The notes below the pieces were generated by a model. The model did no database searches and had not been told where the DNA came from. It saw only the letters and a list, made by a program, of their open reading frames with translations. DNA of 6,788 bases from Erysipelotrichaceae bacterium (lineage in GTDB: Bacteria; Bacillota_I; Bacilli_A; Erysipelotrichales; Erysipelotrichaceae). The stretch lies in the NCBI GenBank assembly GCA_900770275.1, contig CAAGJS010000064.1, positions 1 through 6,788 of the forward strand, in the 5' to 3' direction. A program made the translations under genes and the position numbers. Shown here one piece after another: positions 1 to 5,670 of the stretch (the stretch's first letter is position 1; every line of letters begins with the position of its first letter).

Positions 1-1737
1 ATTTCGGGACTGATTCTCTTACTCCGGAAAGTCAAAGAGAGCGAATTTCGACGTTTGTTTTTTTCTGCCGGGTTCAGCGCATTTTTGGTCATATTCATTT
101 TTGTATCGGCGTGGGATTTCCAGCGTCATTTTACGGATTTTGACGAATTCTGGCATTGGGGAATGATGATTAAGGAATCGTTACGTCTGGATCGTTTTTA
201 CTGTGTGCCGCAATCCCGGATGGTGATACATAAAGACTATCCGCCGTTTCTATGCATGCTGGAAGTTTTTTTCAGCATTCTCGGGGGCTATTCGGAGGGA
301 TTGGTTTCGGCCTCTGTTCACCTCTTTATGCTTTCTGTTATTGTACTTCCCTGTGCAGAGATCATGCCGAGAGGTAATTTGAAGCGTTTCCCAAAGTACC
401 TGTCTTCAATCTTACAGAGCACAATCTGGTTATTGCTTACGTTTTTTTCGATTGTGCTTTTTGACAATGCGGGAATATCAAAAACCATATTAGCCGATAT
501 ATCGCTTGCCTGTGTGTTTGCCTATGGTATGTTTTTAATTCTCAGTGAGAAGGCTTTTTCCGATCGTTTTTGCGGCCTGTCTTTCATATTGACACTCATT
601 GCTCTGATCAATATCAAGCAGGTTGGGATTGCTATGGTCGGTGTTCTCAGTTTGCTTGCTGTAACAATGATGCTCTCGGATAAGCGGTTAAGATCAAAGG
701 AATCTTACCTGACGATCGTCGGCGCAATCTTTTTATCCATGGGTTCGTTATTCGTCTGGAATTCTTACGTGAAGACTCAGAATATACAGGATCTACGTTC
801 ATCGGCGGGTGGAGAAGGGCAGTTCGCTTTATCCAAAATTGATCCGCAGACTTATATTCGGTGCCTGTTGCATCACAATCCAGGAGAACAGCAGGAGACT
901 TTATGGAGACTGGTACAGGCACTTTTTACCCGAAAGATTGATACAGGACTTTTGCCAGTCAGCTATTTCATTTTTGCTTTGCTGATGACACTGGTAATTC
1001 TGTTTCTCACGAGGAAAGAACATATTTCAGGACAAAAGACAGCGGTAGTTATTCTGACTTTTATCGTCGGCAGTCTTGGATATGCCTTTATGCTTTCTGC
1101 TCTGTTTATTTTTTGCTTTACACCGGACGAAATGCAGGAACTTAGAGGGTATGAGAGATATGTTGATTCTTATGTGCTGGGAGAATTCCTGACACTGGAA
1201 ATGATGCTTCTTCTGATTGAAAGCAAAGAGATGACTGGTGATTCGACCAGCCTAATATCCAATAATTTGAAAAGGACAACGTTAGCGCTTTTCATTATTG
1301 CCGGTCTTACGCTTTCATTTGACTGGCTGATTCCTCAGGGATTGCAGAAAGACCCTTATCAGAAATATCGGTTAATGGCAGAGCAGATTCACGACACCAC
1401 ACAGCCTGACAGTGAAATTCTGCTGGTGTATGATGCATCGTCTATGAATACATGGTTTGGTTATATTCAAATGTTTGTTTATTATTTGGACAATGACCGG
1501 ACATTCCCACTGTCGCCGGATCTCTATACTGTTAACTTGAATGATTCACAGCAGGTTTTGACTGCTGAGCAGACAATAAGAAATTACAATTATATATATA
1601 TTGTTAATTCAAATGATACAGTCAGTAACTGGCTGCAACAGCATGTTGTGGAAAACAGGAAAGTGGGTGCCGGAGAGACATATCAGATTCATGATGCATC
1701 GGAAACGCTGTCATTTTCACTTACATCGGTAAACTGA
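1..1737 (+). CDS. Polytopic membrane protein, probable GT-C-type glycosyltransferase (5' end missing)
   Basis: The frame is open from base 1 to the TGA at 1735-1737, so the true start lies left of the window. The TTG at 55 is internal and has no ribosome binding site. About 578 residues are visible. There are roughly ten hydrophobic segments, then a C-terminal soluble region of about 130 residues. After the first complete segment comes an acidic, aromatic loop TDFDEFWHW (bases 133-159), followed by HKDYPPF (229-249). An acidic motif in the first large loop and a YPP motif soon after are typical of GT-C enzymes, which use lipid-linked sugars on the outer face of the membrane. A later RGYERYVDSY stretch (about 1147-1176) resembles a motif I recall from related clostridial membrane proteins. 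Sugar donor and acceptor cannot be read from the sequence. The gene is visibly more AT-rich than the reductase at the right end. It could instead be a polymerase-like or non-catalytic relative. Coding status is near certain; the GT-C assignment is moderate. Confidence 0.8.
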   Translation: MSGLILLLRKVKESEFRRLFFSAGFSAFLVIFIFVSAWDFQRHFTDFDEFWHWGMMIKESLRLDRFYCVPQSRMVIHKDYPPFLCMLEVFFSILGGYSEGLVSASVHLFMLSVIVLPCAEIMPRGNLKRFPKYLSSILQSTIWLLLTFFSIVLFDNAGISKTILADISLACVFAYGMFLILSEKAFSDRFCGLSFILTLIALINIKQVGIAMVGVLSLLAVTMMLSDKRLRSKESYLTIVGAIFLSMGSLFVWNSYVKTQNIQDLRSSAGGEGQFALSKIDPQTYIRCLLHHNPGEQQETLWRLVQALFTRKIDTGLLPVSYFIFALLMTLVILFLTRKEHISGQKTAVVILTFIVGSLGYAFMLSALFIFCFTPDEMQELRGYERYVDSYVLGEFLTLEMMLLLIESKEMTGDSTSLISNNLKRTTLALFIIAGLTLSFDWLIPQGLQKDPYQKYRLMAEQIHDTTQPDSEILLVYDASSMNTWFGYIQMFVYYLDNDRTFPLSPDLYTVNLNDSQQVLTAEQTIRNYNYIYIVNSNDTVSNWLQQHVVENRKVGAGETYQIHDASETLSFSLTSVN

Positions 1738-1966
1738 TTCATTTTGGAGAGATGTAACTGGCTTTTTCAAAAGGAGAACGTAATTCGAGCGGAAACAGCA
1801 AAGAGGGAGAGGAGAAGAAGTCAATGAGCCATACCAGTACATGCCATTTAGTATATTTCAGGGCTTATTCGCAGGAAGATTCCTGCTGGTGATCCTGCAA
1901 TCATTCGGACAGCAGAGAAGAATCAAGATAACAAACGTAAAAGATGAAATCAAACGGGAGAGAACC
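1738..1966. other. Intergenic region between membrane protein and lipoprotein genes
   Basis: No convincing terminator follows the membrane protein gene, so read-through into the lipoprotein gene is possible. No strong promoter was found either. The region is purine-rich at 1793-1820 and carries two Shine-Dalgarno-like sites, AAGGAG at 1771-1776 and AGGAG at 1810-1814. The second lies 9 bases before an ATG at 1824 that opens a 22-codon frame ending in TGA at 1890-1892, with product MSHTSTCHLVYFRAYSQEDS plus two residues. It has no recognisable similarity and may be chance, a leader peptide or a gene remnant. A short inverted repeat GCAGGA/TCCTGC sits at 1871-1886 without a T-tract, so it is not a terminator. 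Confidence 0.5.
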
Positions 1967-2872
1967 ATGAAAAAGGTAAGATTTACATTATTACTCATGT
2001 TGATGATCGCAGGACTAACTGCGTGCAGCAGTTTCAACGGCACGCCCGCCCAATCAGCATCAACAGAGCAGATATCTGCAAAAAAAGTGGCGATCCCGGA
2101 TACAGTATCAGATGACTCACAGGTTGAGGCCATGGATAGTTCAAAACAGCTTGCATTCCTGTATGGACAGCATACTGCTGAAGAATACTGTACAGGCTAT
2201 GCAGCTGTACTCAATCCTGATACGGGAAAACCTGACGATGAAAGAGATGCATTTCAGGTATTTAATGCCGGTATGGAATTTGATGACAGATTTTCCGGAC
2301 AAAACTCCAAACTCACTGCAGTCTCGGTTCTTCCGTATGAGTTTGAGTGCTATTCCAGCTTTGCCGATGACCTGGTTTACTCAACAATCACTTACTACTC
2401 GAAAACGGAAAAAGCGATTGATACGATCATGAGGCAGTATGGAGAGGAAGGCCTGCAGAGATATCTTTCCTATCTGCATCTGCCTTATGCCATGTTAAGC
2501 TTTGCGACGGAAGACGGAAAGAGTATTCAGCAATACTATCTGATCCAGGCGGAGGGCAATGTCCTGCATCTGAAGCCGTTCCACCTTGACGGCTCAACAC
2601 TCGAAATCACATATCCAAATCCTGAACTACAGGAAGACTATCAGTTCCACATTAATACCAAGGACAACCGGATCATGCTCATGAAGGACGGCATCAGCTG
2701 CAGCTACATGGGATACATTGAGGCTGAAAAGACGATGTATGCAGGAGAGAGTGATCAGTCTCCAGCGGATGAAGTACACAGAAGCTTTACCATTTCCGGA
2801 TATAATGCAGATTCTGATTTCCCGCTTTCCAGTATTCTCTGCAGCTTTGGCGATTTGAGCGAGGCGTTTTGA
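1967..2872 (+). CDS. Secreted lipoprotein of unknown function, 301 aa
   Basis: The ATG at 1967 was chosen because GGGAG (1956-1960) lies 6 bases upstream and because it begins a classic lipoprotein signal peptide: MKK, a hydrophobic core, then the lipobox LTAC with Cys20 as the lipidated residue. An upstream in-frame ATG at 1841 would add 42 residues with no binding site and bury the signal. The mature protein should be anchored on the outer face of the cytoplasmic membrane. It has a Ser/Thr/Ala/Gln-rich linker to about residue 55, then a folded region rich in aromatic residues and probable beta strands. I do not recognise the family or see catalytic motifs. The stop lies only 7 bases before the left end of the insertion sequence, so the reading frame is intact, but its original downstream sequence and terminator may have been displaced. 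It could be a binding or accessory protein of a surface structure, but nothing shows this directly. Confidence 0.88.
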   Translation: MKKVRFTLLLMLMIAGLTACSSFNGTPAQSASTEQISAKKVAIPDTVSDDSQVEAMDSSKQLAFLYGQHTAEEYCTGYAAVLNPDTGKPDDERDAFQVFNAGMEFDDRFSGQNSKLTAVSVLPYEFECYSSFADDLVYSTITYYSKTEKAIDTIMRQYGEEGLQRYLSYLHLPYAMLSFATEDGKSIQQYYLIQAEGNVLHLKPFHLDGSTLEITYPNPELQEDYQFHINTKDNRIMLMKDGISCSYMGYIEAEKTMYAGESDQSPADEVHRSFTISGYNADSDFPLSSILCSFGDLSEAF

Positions 2873-2879
2873 GTCTTCG

Positions 2880-2897
2880 GTACTGTTAGTGGGTAAC
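2880..2897 (+). repeat. Left terminal inverted repeat of the IS
   Basis: GTACTGTTAGTGGGTAAC pairs with the reverse complement of 4812-4829 at 17 of 18 positions; the only mismatch is G at 2885. Similarity stops abruptly inside the repeat. It starts 7 bases after the stop codon of the lipoprotein gene. Confidence 0.88.
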
Positions 2898-2909
2898 ATC
2901 CCAGGACGG

Positions 2910-2935
2910 TGCTCCGGAGGGATCCCCCTCCAGCA
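2910..2935 (+). promoter_or_regulatory. Hairpin just inside the left IS end
   Basis: GGAGGG (2916-2921) pairs with CCCTCC (2926-2931) around an ATCC loop. The stem is extended by TGCT (2910-2913) with AGCA (2932-2935) across a two-base bulge, giving about 10 pairs. No T-tract follows, so it is not a standard terminator. Such hairpins near IS ends are known in some families to block translation from transcripts that enter from outside the element, and that role is inferred here. It lies upstream of the proposed transposase promoter, so transcripts from that promoter would not include it. Confidence 0.4.
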
Positions 2936-2959
2936 GGAAGACGATTGATAAATTCATAC

Positions 2960-2988
2960 TGGAAAAGCCATTGCTGGCCCTCTATTAT
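2960..2988 (+). promoter_or_regulatory. Candidate sigma-70-type promoter of the transposase gene
   Basis: TGGAAA (2960-2965, four of six consensus positions) and TATTAT (2983-2988, five of six) are separated by 17 bases. Transcription would begin near 2995, leaving a short leader that contains the AGAGGG binding site before the ATG at 3026. Found by eye only. Confidence 0.4.
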
Positions 2989-3025
2989 GGTAGCGACCAA
3001 ACTAACCGGAAAGAGGGAAACAACA

Positions 3026-4786
3026 ATGGCTTCTACGAGTAGTTTAATCGCTGCAGCATTCAACATCAAGGGCGGCTACGTTACAAACATCCGAACAGAG
3101 ACAGTCCTGGTCAGCTGTCATGGCAAGCAAGAGCCCCGAAAGATGATCAAGATGGACGGCCATGTTCATGCCCGTAAAACCAATCGTTGCCGGTTCTGCA
3201 TGAGGAAGTGCGGCGTATACGACCACCAGTACTCTGGTGATGCGACCTGGCGCGCTCCGGCGATCAATGGCATTCCGGTTATCATCTGTTATCGGCCTGC
3301 ACGAGTGAATTGCCCGGTGCATGGTGTACATACCGAATACATTCCCTGGGCGGAGGGAGGTGACAGCCGCTCAAGGTTTACGCCGGACCTCAACAATGAG
3401 GTAGCATTCATGGCTCTCACATGCCCCAAGACGGTTGTCAGTGAATTCATGAACATCAACTGGGACACAGTGGGCAACTGCATCAAAGCAGCTCATGACC
3501 GCCTGGAACCCGACGTCAAAGTTCGTCTCAAGGACCTGCACAGGATCTGCGTTGACGAGACTTCCTACCATCGCGGTTACAAGTACATCACCGTTGTCTA
3601 CGACCTCGACAGGAATCAGGTGTGCTGGGTTCATCTCGGCTGTGGAGAAAGCATCTTTAAGCTCTTCTGTGAGGAGCTGAAAGAGATCGACGGGTGCAAG
3701 AAGATCGAAATTGTTGCAGGCGACGGGGCCAAGTGGATCGATTCCTGCACCAGAGAATACTTTCCCCGAGCCAAGCGATGCGTAGACTTCTTCCACGTGG
3801 TTGGCTGGGTTAACGATACTCTCGATAAGATCCGCACCAGCGCTCAGTCAGAAGCTGACCGTGAAGCAAAGCGTCTTACAGAAGAGTACAAAGCAGCGGA
3901 AGCTGAGCAAGTCATCCAACTGCGCGAGATCGAAGCAAAGATCCGGGAGAGCCAAAAGAAGCTCGACAAGATGCCGAAACGCGGACGCCCGAGCAAAACG
4001 AAGAAGGACCTTCAGGAGTACATCAAATGTCTGGGGCAGCAGGCTGACGACCTGCGGAATCCTACCTACGAACCGATCACAGAAAACGAGTACAATGCCG
4101 CCAGGGCTGAGCTTGCCCGGCTGCCTCGTAAAGGCCGTCGCAGCAAGCGCCAGAAGGCCCTGCTTCGAACGATTTCACTCTATGAAGCACAGACCTCTGT
4201 CGACAGTGTGAGCCTCTCGGATATCCATCAGAGAGAGATCGAGGGGCTCAAACAGAAAGCCAAGGACATCAAAGGATCCAAGTATGCTCTCGGCAAGAAC
4301 CCCGAGAACCTGACTGATGCACAGAAGGATAAGCTTGCGCTCATACAGGAATCCTACCCGGATATCTATAAGGCATACCAGTGCAAAGAAACTATACGCG
4401 TGATCACACACATGAAGAGCGTGGAGCTTGCCGAGGTTGAGCTCAAGAAGTGGATAGCTGAAGCCATGCAGAGCGATAACGAACGGTTCGTGGAGCTTGC
4501 CCGAAAGATACAGCGTCACTTTGATAACATCCTGAACGCTATCCGCTACCAGGTAAACAGCAGTCGAAGTGAAGCAACCAACACGACAATCAAGGCGCTG
4601 ATAGCAACGGCGCGGGGATTCCGGAATACAGACAACATGATCGCCTTGATTTACCTCAGGTGTTCCGATCTGGTCGTACCGTTGAACAATCGATATAGGC
4701 CAACGCATGAGGAGATGCAGAGCCTCAGAGAACTGCAGAATACCAGGAAACGTCAGCGTGCCGAAGCAAAGCGGTCCAAGGCCTGA
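3026..4786 (+). CDS. ISL3-family DDE transposase with an enlarged basic insert, 586 aa
   Basis: This enzyme should cut and rejoin the ends of its own IS. The ATG at 3026 has AGAGGG (3012-3017) 8 bases upstream; the longer open frame from about 2909 would run through the end hairpin and has no binding site. The N-terminal region holds a zinc-finger-like set: C55-x2-C58, then CPVHG with C96 and H99, as in ISL3 DNA-binding domains. The catalytic core is recognisable: D177 in VDETSYHRGYKYITVVYD, D233 in VAGDGAKW, and E516 in SRSEATNTTIKALIATARGF, the usual ISL3 signature ending in GFRN. The protein is long for the family, commonly about 400-450 residues. The excess lies between D233 and E516, where residues about 270-415 form a charged, coiled-coil-like segment with two similar basic motifs, PKRGRPSK (317-324) and PRKGRRSK (367-374). 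The frame is intact and ends in a double TGA. Confidence 0.93.
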   Translation: MASTSSLIAAAFNIKGGYVTNIRTETVLVSCHGKQEPRKMIKMDGHVHARKTNRCRFCMRKCGVYDHQYSGDATWRAPAINGIPVIICYRPARVNCPVHGVHTEYIPWAEGGDSRSRFTPDLNNEVAFMALTCPKTVVSEFMNINWDTVGNCIKAAHDRLEPDVKVRLKDLHRICVDETSYHRGYKYITVVYDLDRNQVCWVHLGCGESIFKLFCEELKEIDGCKKIEIVAGDGAKWIDSCTREYFPRAKRCVDFFHVVGWVNDTLDKIRTSAQSEADREAKRLTEEYKAAEAEQVIQLREIEAKIRESQKKLDKMPKRGRPSKTKKDLQEYIKCLGQQADDLRNPTYEPITENEYNAARAELARLPRKGRRSKRQKALLRTISLYEAQTSVDSVSLSDIHQREIEGLKQKAKDIKGSKYALGKNPENLTDAQKDKLALIQESYPDIYKAYQCKETIRVITHMKSVELAEVELKKWIAEAMQSDNERFVELARKIQRHFDNILNAIRYQVNSSRSEATNTTIKALIATARGFRNTDNMIALIYLRCSDLVVPLNNRYRPTHEEMQSLRELQNTRKRQRAEAKRSKA

Positions 4787-4811
4787 TGAATGGCTGACTG
4801 GAAGGGGTTCA

Positions 4812-4829
4812 GTTACCCACTAAGAGTAC
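4812..4829 (-). repeat. Right terminal inverted repeat of the IS
   Basis: GTTACCCACTAAGAGTAC is the reverse complement of the left end except at one position. It begins 25 bases after the transposase stop codon and marks the right boundary of the element. Confidence 0.88.
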
Positions 4830-4857
4830 GGATGCGCCCGAAAAAGCGGTGCAATTA

Positions 4858-4866
4858 TGATATGAT
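4858..4866 (+). promoter_or_regulatory. Candidate extended -10 promoter for the pilin gene
   Basis: TGATATGAT fits an extended -10 element: TG, one base, then TATGAT (4861-4866, five of six consensus positions). A second overlapping TATGAT lies at 4856-4861. The -35 position at 17-base spacing (CCGAAA, 4838-4843) is poor, which an extended -10 can tolerate. Transcription would start near 4873, about 30 bases before the pilin start codon. The site lies outside the IS, about 30 bases past its right end, so the pilin gene could be transcribed independently of it. Confidence 0.35.
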
Positions 4867-4904
4867 GGCACAGGGAGAAAGTTTGGAACCGAGGGATGGT
4901 TATC

Positions 4905-5453
4905 ATGTGCAGGAAAAACAAAAAGGGTTATACATTGGCGGAGCTCCTGATCGTTGTGGCGATCATTGGAATACTGGTGGCCGTATCCATACCGATCTTC
5001 ATGTCACAGCTCCGGAAAGCGAAGCTGGCTGTGGATCTGGCGAATGCAAGAGCCGGAAAAGCGGCAATGGTTGCGTATATCCTGACCTATCCGGAAAAAT
5101 ATATTGATGGAAACACTCATACCCTTTGCTATGACGCGTCGACTGGTAAAGTGGTTGCATCTGTAGCTGAGGCTAATAAATTAACAGGCTATGGGAAAAC
5201 CACAGATATAAAGGGTGGAGATAACGTCGACGGTTTGTTGGACACACCATCGACCGTCACAAGCTTGACTGGTTGTATTGTGACTGGAACGTTTTATGTT
5301 GACGGTTCAACATTACCATCGCAAGGTGATAATGATGACGATATCATTACTGACGATAGAAAAGAGAGCAGTAGTGCTTCGACGATTGTTGGTGATCAGA
5401 TCAAGATCATGTGGATGCGGCCGGTTGATGTTCCTGCTAATCTGGGACAATAA
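4905..5453 (+). CDS. Type IV pilin-like protein with prepilin N-terminus, 182 aa
   Basis: The protein begins with a short basic leader MCRKNKKG, then YTLAE and a long hydrophobic helix ending near SIPIF. This is the class III prepilin signal: a prepilin peptidase should cut after Gly8 and methylate Tyr9, with Glu13 as the conserved Glu at position +5. The ATG at 4905 is preferred because GAGGG (4891-4895) lies 9 bases upstream; the in-frame ATG at 4896 directly abuts that site. The helix continues as an amphipathic stretch (QLRKAKLAVDLANARAGKAA), as in pilins of Gram-positive bacteria. The globular part has two cysteines, C75 and C124, that could form a disulfide, and a loop rich in Asp and Ser (about 140-160). 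No assembly ATPase, platform protein or prepilin peptidase gene is in the window, so it must rely on machinery encoded elsewhere. It may be a major pilin, minor pilin or pseudopilin. Confidence 0.92.
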   Translation: MCRKNKKGYTLAELLIVVAIIGILVAVSIPIFMSQLRKAKLAVDLANARAGKAAMVAYILTYPEKYIDGNTHTLCYDASTGKVVASVAEANKLTGYGKTTDIKGGDNVDGLLDTPSTVTSLTGCIVTGTFYVDGSTLPSQGDNDDDIITDDRKESSSASTIVGDQIKIMWMRPVDVPANLGQ

Positions 5454-5670
5454 TCCGGGTAGTCCCATAGCACAGTAAGAAGGGAAGATGTCTTTACCTG
5501 ATTGCGGTGAAAGGGATTGCTTTCATAGTTGCGGTTGCTGATAAACTTTTGAGTACGGAGTAACGGAAAGATGTGCGGTCGATGTCGGAGGCATTGCATT
5601 GAAGCAGTGCACGGGGCATCGGCCATTTTGTTTTCCTTTTCTTTCGCTTTGACTTTTATTTGGAGGTCAC
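5454..5670. other. Intergenic region between pilin and reductase genes
   Basis: Apart from the terminator at 5577-5644 this stretch holds little. A small inverted repeat TGAAAG/CTTTCA (5508-5525, six-base loop) and a heptamer TTGCGGT repeated at 5502-5508 and 5529-5535 are visible. Weak promoter-like pairs exist, for example TTGCTT (5517-5522) and GATAAA (5540-5545) 17 bases apart, but they match consensus poorly. If one of them drives the reductase gene, the hairpin would lie in that gene's leader. Confidence 0.4.
5577..5644 (+). terminator. Probable intrinsic terminator after the pilin gene
   Basis: GGTCGATGTC (5577-5586) pairs with GGCATCGGCC (5615-5624) over 10 positions, two of them G-U. 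Inside it GCATTGC (5591-5597) pairs with GCAGTGC (5604-5610) around an ATTGAA loop. A T-rich tract with few interruptions follows at 5626-5644. A long GC-rich stem with a T-tract is the standard form of rho-independent terminators. It ends only 26 bases before the reductase start codon, so it could instead attenuate that gene. Confidence 0.75.

Larger units (their letters stand above)
2880..4829 (+). mobile_element. Insertion sequence of the ISL3 family, about 1.95 kb
   Basis: The element is bounded by 18-bp inverted repeats, GTACTGTTAGTGGGTAAC on the left and GTTACCCACTAAGAGTAC on the right, matching at 17 of 18 positions. It contains a single uninterrupted transposase gene preceded by a plausible promoter and binding site, so it could still be active. 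ISL3 elements usually carry one transposase gene, have imperfect terminal repeats and create 8-bp target duplications. Here the 8 bases outside each end (AGTCTTCG and GGATGCGC) do not match, and shifting the ends by a few bases does not produce a duplication. The exact outer boundary is uncertain by about two bases, because the left end reads GGTACT while the right end, read inward, is CCGTACT. Confidence 0.85.

Noticed and set aside
1746..1757. GGAGAG followed by ATG-TAA as a minimal start-stop regulatory ORF
   Set aside because: The spacing between the binding site and the ATG is too short for initiation, so chance is more likely.
1871..1886. Inverted repeat GCAGGA/TCCTGC as a terminator of the membrane protein gene
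   Set aside because: The stem is only six pairs and no T-tract follows.
1841..1966. A 42-residue N-terminal extension of the lipoprotein
   Set aside because: It lacks a binding site and would place the lipoprotein signal peptide internally; the ATG at 1967 has both features expected of a start.
2909..3025. A longer transposase start upstream of 3026
   Set aside because: The added residues do not look like a family N-terminus, and the sequence contains the IS-end hairpin and a likely promoter.
3371..3796. Minus-strand open frame of 141 codons within the transposase
   Set aside because: It is a shadow of the transposase coding frame, with no binding site and no recognisable protein features, and the plus-strand product has clear family motifs.
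4175..4708. Minus-strand open frame of 177 codons within the transposase
   Set aside because: It lies opposite the catalytic C-terminal part of the transposase; its length reflects codon bias of the real gene.
4790..5107. Plus-strand frame starting just after the transposase and overlapping the pilin
   Set aside because: It crosses the IS right end and reads the pilin gene out of frame, and the product has no family resemblance.
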